NCBI GenBank assembly: GCA_963932145.1
Contig: OZ010582.1
Location: 20,073,826-20,137,825 of the forward strand
DNA from: Acanthosepion lycidas
Lineage: Eukaryota; Mollusca; Cephalopoda; Sepiida; Sepiidae
DNA length: 64,000 nt
Direction of reading: 5' to 3'
In this document: positions 1 through 10,259 of the stretch, one piece after another
How positions within the stretch are numbered: position 1 is the stretch's first letter
How the letters are laid out: each line of letters starts with the position of its first letter
Program-made: the position numbers and the translations under genes
The notes under the pieces: generated by a model
Seen by the model: the letters and a program-made list of their open reading frames with translations, nothing else
Database searches by the model: none
Told to the model about the DNA's origin: nothing

Positions 1-119
1 ATACTCTCTTCTATCACTCCTATCTGATCTTGCTCTATATTTTCTGTAACCCCTTGCGTCCTAGTGGCTTCCCGCCTTGCTTGGGGTGAAATGCTTAATA
101 AAAAAAAAAAAAAAAAAAA
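1..119 (+). repeat. 3' end of a retroposed unit with poly(A) tail
   Basis: The segment ends in an AATAAA-like sequence at about 95-101 running into about 19 A residues, directly followed by coding remains of a gypsy integrase. This is the look of a retroposed 3' end. The family is not recognised. Confidence 0.35.
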
Positions 120-296
120 CTATATAAGGAAAAACATGAGGATCCAGTCTCAAATATCACACAAAAGATGAATGAACATACATCCAACAAAACAAATGAG
201 ACCTCACCAGAGACAATAACAGAAAAGAATGTTATAACAAGATCTGGGAGACAAGTGCATTGGCCAAAATATTACAAAACATACCAGAGATATTAA
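120..296 (+). pseudogene. C-terminal tail of a Ty3/gypsy integrase (5'-truncated)
   Basis: An open frame of about 58 codons runs to a TAA at 294-296. Its end contains TRSGRQVHWPKYY, close to the basic TRSGR-(V)-(F/W)-P tail found at the C-terminus of many gypsy integrases just before the polypurine tract. No upstream pol remains, because the frame abuts a poly(A) run at 119. The position next to a polypurine tract and LTR supports the call. It is not functional. Confidence 0.6.
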
Positions 297-340
297 ATTG
301 TTGTTTCTTACATAGCATTAGAAATAAATTTCTAATGATC

Positions 341-352
341 TGGAGGGGGACT
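341..352 (+). other. Polypurine tract of the 5'-truncated gypsy element
   Basis: The G-rich run TGGAGGGGGACT sits between the integrase stop and the start of the LTR. This is where plus-strand priming occurs in LTR elements. Confidence 0.6.
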
Positions 353-353
353 T

Positions 354-1258
354 TGCCGTGTACACTAAAATATCAAATACAACATTTATAAACCAATCAC
401 ACTCAAGAAAACACATCTTAAAACACACCAATGAAATCATAAAATAATAATCGGAATGTTTGTTGTATTAGTCATCATTATTTTTAGGTAGATACTGACC
501 AAATAGCATGTGGACGTAGTAGAAGACATACCATGTATCCCTTTAGGGCCAATTAGGAATAAATAATTTAATTCTGGAGCAGATTTTTTTTTACGAAAAT
601 GTGTATAAAACCATACGAAATCTGTTCCCAAGTAGGATACACACAACTGTCACTAAACTCCACGCAACTCATGCTTATGATCTTCACGACCTCATGCTAA
701 AAGCGACAGCGTTAACAAACTTCAGACTACGGCAACACCGCCAACAGTAAGAAACTGTGGAATTGTCCACGTTACCTTTGTACCTCTATTTACAAGAACA
801 ATCCATTTTACATACACACACCTATTATCCAATAGAAACCTTACTTTTGTTAAACTGGACTTTTCATTGGCTAACAGCATAAAAATCGGTAAGCGCACGT
901 GAAAAATCGAAATTGTGCACAAACTTCTGTGAGCCTATTTTTTCTTCCTGGTATCTATATAAGGAAGAAATTTAACTTATCAAGTCAGTCAGAGCATAAT
1001 GACCAGAGAGATGCCAACAAACTCCACGCTATTCAAAACCTCAATTTTCCCTGCTTAAAAGCAACTTCTGGCTCAACAACGTGTTGGCACATTAATTCTC
1101 TCTCTGCTGAACAAGATCTCACGAAATCTAAACATTTTGCTTTCGGAAAGTGATATAATTTTTATTCACTATCAATTAAGTAAAATACTGAGCAGACTCC
1201 CATTCTGATTTAAAATACTGAGCAGACTCCCATTCTGATTAACAGTCAAGTGTACGCA
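354..1258 (+). mobile_element. 3' LTR (or solo LTR) of the truncated gypsy element, about 905 bp
   Basis: It starts TGCCGTGTACACT just after a polypurine tract. It ends AAGTGTACGCA, which is nearly the inverted complement of the start. A core promoter is visible: TATATAA at 956-962 and an initiator-like TCAGTC at 985-990, about 29 bp apart. A second LTR copy is not in the window, so the 3' boundary rests on the inverted ends. Short reading frames inside it (437-646, 722-922, 899-1153) look like chance. Confidence 0.6.
1181..1240 (+). repeat. Perfect 30-bp tandem duplication inside the LTR
   Basis: Positions 1181-1210 and 1211-1240 are identical 30-mers beginning TAAAATACTGAGCAGACTCC. No mismatch is seen, so the duplication is recent or gene-converted. 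Confidence 0.95.
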
Positions 1259-2320
1259 ACTTTGTACGACATAAAAAAAAAAAAAAACAATTATTCAAAA
1301 CAAATCACAACATCAATTTTTAACATTTAAACAAGCTTAATAATACATTACAAGTTCAAACATAACAGCATTCAAACTGTAATTAAAATTCACACTCAAT
1401 TGTATATTCTGTTTAATTGTATATAAATGATTTCATTGTTTCATATGTCCTTTTGCCTTGTTTTAAATTTCACTTGCGTGGAATATCTTATTTTTTAACC
1501 TTTTGTTGAGGATGAATGTTTTTCTACACGCTAAGCAAAAAGATTCCTTCTGATTCATTCAAATTCTTCTGATAAAAACCAAAAGTACATTCGCAAGTCC
1601 CCAACAAAACAATTTCTATCTCTTGTATCCGCTTTACTATAAATCACGCACACGTGTTGACTTTTTCATAGAAATACACATATAACAACATTTGTTTCTA
1701 ACATACGTACACACAAAGGCAGTTTAAATCTTATTTCAGAACTTTATTAACTCAAACAAAAAGACATTACTTTCCAATCTATCATCAACTGTTTGTATTC
1801 TTGTCGTTATATTAATGTTTATTTACTGAAATTACGTTGTCATTTCTACCAAATTTTATTCCCTCAATGAAAATTGTGTAATTATTCTAGACAGCCAAAT
1901 TACGAGCGAATCTGTAACAATGTTTTGTTATTGTATCGAATCCCAACACGCCAAGCTTTAACATTCAACGAAAAACCGAGAAGGATTCCTACACATTAAC
2001 ACACTTGATCCCATAACACATAACCAAGTCTCCTTGCCAAAGTTGTGCAAACAATGTGTGTCTACCATCAAGACTTTGAAAATTTAGGTAAACAAAAAAT
2101 TGATCAAGACTGACAATTAAATTTTCCAAACTTGTGCATGAAAATCCATATGAACAAATAAAAAGGTAGAGAATTGACTCTGCATCTCTTAATACACAAA
2201 ATGAGCCTCCTGAGAAATACTAGTTCCTTGTTTCTCAAGAAAAAGTATAGTGACATGTCAATGCTACATGAAATGTTTTTCATTACTTAACAACATAAAA
2301 CGAAGGCTTTAAGAACATCA
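1259..2320. other. AT-rich spacer, no gene seen
   Basis: There is no convincing coding potential, only short A runs (1272-1287). It separates the truncated gypsy LTR from the next element. Confidence 0.6.
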
Positions 2321-2324
2321 ACAT

Positions 2325-2804
2325 TGTTATAAAAATAAAATAAGTCATATCTCGGTTGATTTACAGGCAAATACTAAAGAGCGAGAACAAGATGTGAACA
2401 GGACAAAGCCCTGTCACAAAATGAACATTATCTTCGTTTACAAATGTCCCCGACACTTGAGTTCCGGTTGAAAAATAAAATAATATTTAAAGTGCTCTAT
2501 TTTTTGTCCAATAACTTCGTTTTTTGAGCATGTTAACCCATAAAAAACGCTATAAAAGGGGTCACACGGAAGTTCAACGGGCAGTCAACAGGTGGCCACC
2601 GAAGAGACCTGTTCACAGCAGGGGAGTGTCAGCGTCAACATGTGTGAACTACTATGAGAGATCGACCTAAATCCGAAGCCGGCTTATGAACTTTACCACA
2701 AGGGAGCTGTCCCAAACCCTCATGTTTCTGCTGAAATAAACCACGTAAATCTATTTCTGCTGTTGTCGTATTTCTTTCTTGCAACCATACGCTTATCTAT
2801 AACA
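2325..2804 (+). repeat. 5' LTR of the 2.3-8.2 kb retrotransposon
   Basis: The 480-bp LTR carries a TATA box (TATAAAAGGG, 2551-2560), a downstream CAGTCA start-site-like motif near 2582, and AATAAA at 2735-2740. This is a normal U3-R-U5 arrangement. Confidence 0.9.
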
Positions 2805-2805
2805 C

Positions 2806-2817
2806 TGGTGTCAGAAG
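2806..2817 (+). other. Primer-binding site, tRNA-Leu type
   Basis: TGGTGTCAGAAG begins one base after the LTR. It is complementary to the 3' end (...CUUCUGACACCA) of an animal tRNA-Leu(CAA) as I remember it. Twelve bases match before the similarity ends. Confidence 0.65.
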
Positions 2818-2834
2818 CGTACAGCAAGAGAAAT

Positions 2835-3990
2835 ATGGCCGACTACATGAGCTTCACACGAGCCAAACTATTTACTCTCATCAAGGAACAGAAAACACTA
2901 CTATTCAACTTGAAAACGGGACCAACACAGCCTTCTGAAGCTACGATACACGAAATTAAAGCCGACATAAACGACATGCTGACTGCCCTAAAATCAACTA
3001 CGTCAACACCTCCCACCGCTCAAACAAACGGCGATTACAGCTTAATGATGCGCCAACAAACCATACGCGACATATTGAAGCTAGAGAGAACTTTTCACCC
3101 TGGACACGACATCAACAGATTCATCACGGCCCTAAACAAAGCATACACAATCCATGTCACGCCAGAACTCAGTACCTATCCCAGCCTGGAATGCGAATTC
3201 GTCAAGTCTGCTAAAGATTTACTGGACCAAAGTATCTTTCAGCAGATGGTTGACTCAAAAAAGGACATCACCTTCGAACAACTGAAGGAATACTTATTAG
3301 CAGCCCACGGAAGCCAGATGACTAACTTCCAACACCTCAGTCGAGCCTGGGATCTGGAACGGCGAGACGGCGAAAAATTAACAGACTTTGCGGGTCGACT
3401 CGAAAACACCCTTAGAGAGGCAGCCGTCCACATAAAAAACAAATACAAAAAAGACAAAAATACAGACTTAACAGTCGATGGACTTATTTCCATCATCGGC
3501 GCTATGCTAATGAGCGAAAAGGTGAAAATTTGGAACTCAAATCTTTACCCACATCTCGTCCAAGACAATGGACAACCACTATTCAGCCATTGGCATAGCC
3601 TCCGAAGCTCAAATATACCTTGATCGCGGCGTAAAATCCAACGACACAACTTCGCACAACACTGTGTATTTCACACAGAAACCACAGCAGTCAAACCAAA
3701 GAAACGCGCCACCCTGACCCAGCAGCCAACCAAACCTACAGCAGACGGGCCTCACCAACCCTCCAGAACATGGCCACCATCCGACACGCAGAAACTATCA
3801 GCACACACCATGAATCAGCGTGTGCAAGAACTACCTCAGAGGTCACCCCTGCCACCATGGACGCAACTGCCTATATCGCTACCCACCTCACACTCGGGCA
3901 CAGACCCATATCGCCGCAACGAATGATAATACACAAGCCATAAATGATGTGGAACAGGATTTTCGCTTCGGGCAGGACGAGATGTGATGT
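2835..3990 (+). pseudogene. gag of the LTR retrotransposon
   Basis: The frame starts MADYMSFTRAKL and is open to 3623, giving a capsid-like region (FITALNKAY, AWDLERRDGEKLTDFA). A one-base shift near 3545-3567 moves the continuation to another frame (from MDNHYSAIG at 3568). TGA stops follow near 3716 and 3811. At 3823 a Cys-His box reads C-X6-H-X-C-X5-C (CKNYLRGHPCHHGRNC). This is CHCC order rather than the usual CCHC zinc knuckle, and CHCC is a reported hallmark of CsRn1-like elements. The start at 2835 follows the primer site closely. It is not functional. Confidence 0.8.
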
Positions 3991-4613
3991 CTCATTCGCC
4001 ATGCCCCTACGTCAGCCATCACACCTTCAACTTTCAAGGACTTGCTCACCATTCACCGCTCGTCCAGTCCACCTTTAACTTCAGGGACATCACCTTCTCT
4101 GGCATCACAATGCTAGACTCTGGTTGCTTCACCTGCATCGTGCCAATATCTCAGTTACCCAGAGAAGCCAAGAAATTCGTGAGCCACTCCGACGTTGTAG
4201 TAAAAGGAATCAACGGCAGCACCAACGCCCTCAGCGAACTAACTTGCGACATCACCATCGGCAGTCAAGACTCACCCACATTCAAAAAGGTTAACGTGCT
4301 GGTAACTACCCAAACCACACCAATCCTGATCGGCCAAAATATCCTACGTCACAACACACTCGATTCCTATCTAATTGACAACCAAAATGCGACTATAGAA
4401 TTCAGACGCACACTTTCCTCAGGATACACAACACACACAGCCACAATCATATCACCGTCATCGTCAACCAACGATCCAGCATATGGCGCCCAAGCGGACA
4501 TCATCCAAAACCAGCCTACTATGGAACTACAGCCCAACATCCAGACACTGGATCAAAAGCTAACCTGGCTAAAGCATAACACGGGGTTATCGCTACCAAA
4601 GCACCCGAACTGA
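3984..4613 (+). pseudogene. Aspartic protease of the LTR retrotransposon
   Basis: The catalytic box is LDSG (MLDSGCFTCIVP near 4110-4145), with serine in place of the usual DTG threonine, as in some active retropepsins. A flap-like KGINGS region follows. The second conserved block is PILIGQNIL, matching the ILG/D helix position of gypsy proteases. A TGA at 4611-4613 separates it from RT in the same frame. It overlaps the end of gag by a few bases in a -1 relation, consistent with gag-pol frameshifting in an ancestor. Confidence 0.75.
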
Positions 4614-5460
4614 GACGAACTAGAAGCCACTGCAAACTTACTCATTCGTTACGCTGACATTATCGGCACAGAAAGCAGCAGCAAAGGCACATTTATCCGA
4701 CCCATCTGCATACCAACCAACGGCCAGTCTCGCAGCCAGAAACAACACCCGATAGCCCAGGCTTTGGAAGCAGACGTAGATACCGAAATTAAGCGTATGG
4801 CTGATGAAGGTATCATTGAAAACTGCAGCGACCCCAAAGGCTTCAATAGCCCCGTATTTGCCGTACGCAAGAAAAACGGATCGATTCACGTCATTGCTAA
4901 CTTTAAAAGAATTCTCAACAAGGTCTTAGTCGATCTTGACCCTTACCCAATGCCAAGGATCGACCACTTGTTCAACAAAATCGGCAAAGGCAACAGATAT
5001 TTTACTACCCTCGATCTACGCAGCAGCTACTGGCAAACTGAAGTTGACAAGCGAGACCGATACAAAACAGCATTTACATGTAAGGACCAATGCTATCAAT
5101 ACACGTGCCTGGCCTTCGGCCTTACATCTGCCAAGCAAATCTTCTCCCATTGCATAGCAGAAGCCCCAGCCATGGTCACATCCCGTGACAACATTTCCTC
5201 CTATATAGACGACAACCTGGTCCACGCTAGGACATTTAGGGAGTACATACTCTCCCTTGAACAATTCTTTACTGCCCTCCGAAAATTCGGACTCAAGCTG
5301 AATCCCGATAAATGTTCCTTCCTCGCACCAGAGGCAAAATTCCTCGGACGCATAGTAAACATTGAAGGATTCAAGGCTGATCCAGAATATGTTCGTGCCA
5401 TCAGGGAAATGAAACCTCCAACATCAAAGAAGGAATTACAAAGCCTTATTTGGCCGTTTA
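4614..5460 (+). pseudogene. Reverse transcriptase domain of the LTR retrotransposon
   Basis: Continuing the protease frame after its stop, the protein shows RT blocks in order: GFNSPVFAVRKKNGS, YPMPRID, TTLDLRSSYWQ (first catalytic Asp), TCLAFGLTSA, SSYIDDNLVHA (catalytic YIDD), and FLGRIVN. The YxDD core is intact, but the frame shifts near 5450 just where the thumb and connection should follow (the continuation starts near 5461 in the next frame). Confidence 0.88.
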
Positions 5461-6050
5461 GTGTGGATCAGACAATTCCTAGAGACACGTCTTCACGAAC
5501 AAATCAGATCAGATATGTTTTCAAAACTTATGGGTCCCATACACGAACTCAACAAGGTTAATAAACCGTTTGTCTGGACGCAAAATGCCGACAGAGCCTT
5601 CAAAAAAAAAATCAAGGACCGTCTCTCTTCGCCACCCATCATCTTGTTTCCAGATTTCTCCAAACTTTTTACACTCACCACCGACGTCGCATGCGGAGCA
5701 ATCCTAATGCAAGAAGCCGACAATGGAAAAAAAGATATCATAGCGGTCGCTTCCCATACATTCAACTCCACGGAACAAAACTGGTCCACGATGGAACAAG
5801 AGGCATATGCAATAAAGTGGGCAATATTGAAATTTGATTATTTCCTTTGCAACCGCCCCTTCGTCATCTTCACCGACCACAGATCGCTGACATATCTGGA
5901 CCAACAAGAGTTCAATAATGCCAAAATATGACGATGGCAAGAAGAAATTTCATGTTATAAATTCGTCTTGGAATATGTTGAAGGCGAATCAAATGTATGG
6001 GCTGACATGCTCAGCAGAGGTTGCGGACATAAGAAAACGAAAGCCCCGAA
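5461..6050 (+). pseudogene. RNase H domain of the LTR retrotransposon
   Basis: The shifted frame gives FTLTTDVACGAILMQ (TD..G RNase H start), TEQNWSTMEQEAYAIKWA (conserved Glu), FVIFTDHRSLTYL (TDH) and, after an in-frame TGA at 5929-5931, EGESNVWADMLSR (ADxLSR end). These are the standard gypsy RNase H blocks, so only the stop and the upstream shift break it. Confidence 0.85.
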
Positions 6051-7480
6051 CGACCCTACACCGGCAGGCAGGACATTCGAGGTAAGCGGCTCAGACCTCT
6101 GTGTATACATCCCATCTTGGTCCCTCGGCAAGTTTAACGGTTTACAGCTCATTCCCAAAACTCACATACCACAAAACGCCCGCACCCACAAGCGCGTCAC
6201 CAACGCATTCTTCACCTATCACTCCACCACCACCATCCCTACTGAGAGAATCTGCAACCACCTCGGCATCGCAGATGAACAACAGAAGGATCACGCCCTG
6301 CCAAAGATCATCAGCGCCCTCCAGTCACCCACTCCAAGCGAACCTCATATCGATCCTGACGACCACCGAGCTACGCTTTTCAAAAAACATTTGCACCAAT
6401 CTTTTCTAGAACCAGGCACCTCTGTTTTGATGATAAGAGACAGTAAACACTCTCCGAGATTGGTTGTACCATACAAACTACGACCCAGATACCTCTACCA
6501 GGCACACGAGTGCAACAACCACTCAGGTGTTACCCGCATGCGAGAACTCCTTTCCAGCTACTGGTGGGAATTCAAAAACCGCGACATCAAAGCCTATGTC
6601 GATTCTTGCGACACGTGTGCTCAGTGCAAGGGCCACTGCAAACGAGGAAAGAGAACATTCGATCTCGTCTTTATAGACTGTCACAATGCCCAACTCAAAG
6701 GGAAAACGCTACATCCTAACCATCTTGGATAGCTTCAGCTGACACTTTACCGCCATACCATGAGCGAGAGACCGTGCTATCGACGCTGCCCGCAGATTGT
6801 ACCAGTTCTTCCTTCGACACAGAGAGATTCCACGCATAGTATCCTCTGATCGAGGCACACACTTCACTGGAGAAGTCTATCGACAATTCTGTAACCAGAT
6901 GTCAATCACGCAAGAACTTCACTGTCCTTGCCGCCCGCAAAGCTCAGGAAATATCGAGAGACAACATCGCACGATGAAGAACGCACTTTATATGTTATGC
7001 GAAGACAGGAACTGTGAATGGACAGACATTCTAGAATCTGTCGTCTCGTCCATGAATGCCACGACCAACAGCGCCACCGGTGTCTCCCCGCACTATGTCA
7101 TTACCAGCCGTCACCCCAACATCAGCCTACCTACACAGCAAAGAAATCACAAGCGACAATCCTGGAGCATATGGAATGCAAATTAATGCCCCGTTAAAGT
7201 AGGTTCACCACCACATCACCCTGGCCAACGACGAAGCTGACCACAAACTTGAGACTAACTTAAATCGCCTCACATACAAGGACCCAATACAAGTAGGTGA
7301 CAAGGTTTTACTTCATCGGCCATACTCAACTGTTGCCCAATCCTCTCATCTGCCCTGGATAGGAAATTACACCATTATAAAAACGAACAATATGATGTGT
7401 CAGATGCAAAACGATGGTGATACAATCTGGATTCACCGTGCACATATCCGACAACTGGCTCCACGCCCATCACATCTTTC
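6051..7480 (+). pseudogene. Integrase of the LTR retrotransposon
   Basis: The HHCC zinc domain is seen near 6500-6630 (AHECNNHSGVTRMRELL, WWEFKNRDIKAYV, CDTCAQC). A frameshift near 6670-6690 is followed by core blocks: ILTILDSFS (first Asp), SSDRGTHFTGEVY (second Asp) and SSGNIERQHRTMKN (Glu), so the DDE triad is present. TGA stops interrupt the core at about 6739 and 6762, and a TAA ends one frame near 7186. The C-terminal GPY/F-like segment (VGDKVLLHRPYS, IGNYTIIK) continues to about 7480. Confidence 0.82.
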
Positions 7481-7689
7481 TAATACAATCCCTCTGCCTC
7501 TACCGTGTAACAGTCACCAGGATCATTCTCCTCCACATCCTTTGGGGACACACAATTCTGCAAATAATTCCATACCAAAACAATGCCAATAAGAAGAACA
7601 CGAGGACAACTTCCCACACGTTTCAGAGACTTTATCATGAATTAATCACCCAAATATACACAAATAACACTCACTGTAAATCAGACCGA

Positions 7690-7704
7690 GATCTGGGGGA
7701 ACCT
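7690..7704 (+). other. Polypurine tract before the 3' LTR
   Basis: GATCTGGGGGAACCT lies immediately before the TGTTATA start of the 3' LTR. Confidence 0.75.
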
Positions 7705-8193
7705 TGTTATAAAATAAAATAAGTCATATCTAGGCTGATTTACAGAGCGAGAACAGGATGTGAACAGGACAAAGCCCCGTCACAAAATGAACATTATCTT
7801 CGTTTACAAATGTCCCCGACACTCGAGTTCCGGTCGAAAAATAAAATAATATTTAAAGTGCTCTATTTCTCGTCCAATAAAAATGCTTCCCTCCTAATTA
7901 TACTCGCTTCATTTTTCAAGCCTGTTAAGCCATAAAAAACGCTATAAAAGGGGTCACACGGAAGTTCAACAGGCAGTCAACAGGTGGCCACCGAAGAGAC
8001 CTGTTCACAGCAGGGGAGTGCCAGCGTCAACATGTGTGAACTATTATGAGAGATCAACCTAGATCCAAAGCCGGCTTATGAACTTTACCACAAGGTAGCT
8101 GTCCCAAACCCTCACGTTCCTGTTGAAATAAACTACGTAAATCTATTTCTGCTGTTGTATTTCTTTCTTGCAACCATACGCTTATCTATAACA
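7705..8193 (+). repeat. 3' LTR of the 2.3-8.2 kb retrotransposon
   Basis: This 489-bp copy repeats the 5' LTR with TATA box, AATAAA and TATAACA end. It differs from the 5' copy by scattered substitutions and a small insertion around 7880-7910. It is followed by the target duplication ACAT (8194-8197). Confidence 0.9.
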
Positions 8194-8197
8194 ACAT

Positions 8198-9456
8198 TAA
8201 ATGCTGTGCTAAGATCAAAGTTTGACTACACTAAGTGGCATCTGCAGCAGCAACTTTGTCTCAAATTGCAAGAAAGAAATTGGATTAGCAAGAAAAGTGT
8301 GGAAGAATAAGACATTTTCTTTTTAATTAAAATATATAGATTAAATGTAAAACATTTTTTTGTTTTGTTAACATTTATAGGCCAAACATTCATGTTTTTA
8401 ACACTTATTGATGTAATTGGATTTGGTATATTCTTTTTTCATATTTTGGTACTTTTTAAGCAGTCCTGGTCTTAGAACAACCACCACACTGTAATCTATT
8501 GAAACCAAGCCATAGACACGACATTTGTCATTCAATTTGGAAAGAAGGACCTAATCTAAGAGTAAAATAACATGCACATTAAAGACACCCACCTGCTATA
8601 CTACAACCTAAATGTTCAGCAGAGTATGTTTACCAACTACAAGTAAAATGATCTTTGACAAGGTGAAAACTACATATTGACAAGCATTGGTTGAGCAAAG
8701 AAATAACATGTTTAAGTTACTATGAAGTGAAAAATAAAAATAGGTAACAAAAAGTAATTTGGTTTTAGTCTAATAAAAAAAACAAAAAACTATTTGAACA
8801 GATTCTTCATACACAAACTAGAGGGAAAAATAATTCAGATGGGTCTTATCAGCTGATTTTAACTTTTGAAAATACATATTTTTAACATAGGGCATTGAGG
8901 CAGCTTTCCTAAATGTATGTTCTGTTAATTAGAAAAGACAAGGATGGATACCTCAGCAGTAAGTTTGAAATAAGTGTAGTTTTATGATCTATGACTGAAA
9001 AATTTTAGTGTTGCTTTACAGTTTATAGACATTATAACACATAAGTGCTTATATTGACTGATGGCAGATTACTTTACAAACACTTTTTTGTGTGAAAAAA
9101 AACAAAACAAAAAACAAAAAAAAACAAAAACACAGTGTTAATCAAACCTAAACATATAAAAGTGAATTTATACATTCTCGAGAATTGATAAGAAAATAAC
9201 AGATTATTTACACTATTATACTGTTTATTGGAATGGTTGACAAAACATCGGTTAATTACCAATTGATTCAAACTTTATAAAATGGTAAATGATAATGATT
9301 TACTTACGGTTGGTTGACATAATTTAATAAATGATTATAAATAAAAAATTGCATTAATTTTAATTGCATTTGTTTTTAGAAGGTTCTAAATATAAAAATA
9401 TTCTTGTAAATAAATAACCTAATAAATAGTGTTTAATATTTTTACCGTCGATTCTC

Positions 9457-9487
<31 letters not shown>

Positions 9488-10105
9488 TATAAATTCACTT
9501 TTATATGCTTAGATTTTATTCCAATTCTAATCACCACTAAAAAAACAAAAAAAAAAAACAAAAAAAAACATTGCTGAAGTTAAAATAAAAGTTGTGTCAT
9601 GGGAAAATCTGTTATTTTGACACCTATTTTTTTTTTTTGTGAGCATAAAAAGGCCCATGTTTTTCACATTCTTTTAATGCAAAAAAACACTTGAGATTTG
9701 TACATTTTTCTTTTTGTCTGCTAAGCCAACATTAGGAGAAACTCATCAAAATGATTAACAGGCATTCCCTGTCAGCATTAAACAGGGTGTCGCAGGAATA
9801 CCTCCCACATAATGGTAAGACATTAGTTAGATGAAGGTATTCCTTCCACACCATAGAAGATCTACATATCACAGGTAGTACTCAAAGTGACTCAATATAT
9901 CTATACAAGTTGTTATTTTTCAACATTACATTGACCATTTTGAAAATAAATAATACTATTCAGATGAGAAAAAAAAAAAAAGCAATATAGGTCTTTAGAG
10001 ATAAATCAATTAACGAGGTTGTGTTTGTGTTGAACAAGACACTTGCAAAGAAACCTGAAGCATTGACATTCAAATGAATATGCCAATTAATTCACAGTAG
10101 CAAAA
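8198..10105. other. Spacer and likely 3' UTR side of FANCE, no other gene seen
   Basis: The stretch is AT-rich with long A runs (9459-9485, 9540-9570). The part nearest 10105 should contain the 3' UTR of the minus-strand FANCE gene. A minus-strand ATTAAA at 9674-9679 and AATAAA near 9517-9522 are possible poly(A) signals, but neither can be chosen from sequence alone. Confidence 0.5.
9148..9512. repeat. Inverted repeat pair, possible small DNA-transposon relic
   Basis: Positions 9148-9176 (CTAAACATATAAAAGTGAAT...) recur in inverted form at 9484-9512 with one mismatch in 29. About 307 bp of AT-rich DNA separates the arms. Clear target duplications are not visible. Confidence 0.55.
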
Positions 10106-10204
10106 TCAAGGCAAACCTTTCAATGCATTGAGAACAGCTTTTTTGATGAAAGTCTTGTGATTTTCCATGATTTGACGAAGATTACTAACATCATTTGTAG
10201 TAAA
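10106..10204 (-). CDS. FANCE: FANCE exon 11 (stop codon)
   Basis: Acceptor TTTGCAG. It encodes FTTNDVSNLRQIMENHKTFI then KKAVLNALKGLP and TGA at 10106-10108. The last 15 residues resemble the extreme C-terminus of human FANCE. Confidence 0.9.
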   Translation of the reverse strand, partial: FTTNDVSNLRQIMENHKTFIKKAVLNALKGLP

Positions 10205-10228
10205 CTGCAAAGAAAAGATTTCAAGTGC

Positions 10229-10259
<31 letters not shown>

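Larger units (their letters stand above)
2325..8193 (+). mobile_element. Nearly full-length Ty3/gypsy LTR retrotransposon (inactivated)
   Basis: Two LTRs (2325-2804 and 7705-8193) flank about 4.9 kb carrying a tRNA primer site, gag, protease, RT, RNase H, integrase and a polypurine tract in gypsy order. The LTRs start TGTTATA and end TATAACA, a perfect inverted pair. The 4-bp sequence ACAT flanks the whole unit (2321-2324 and 8194-8197) as a target duplication. The LTRs are very similar but differ by substitutions and an extra stretch near 7885-7905. Coding regions contain several stops and at least three frameshifts, so it is dead. The Cys-His box of gag and the overall pol resemble the CsRn1-like gypsy group; that assignment is inference. 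Confidence 0.92.

Noticed and set aside
437..1153. Three small reading frames inside the first LTR
   Set aside because: They show no motif, they are in mixed strands, and the LTR promoter and ends explain the region.
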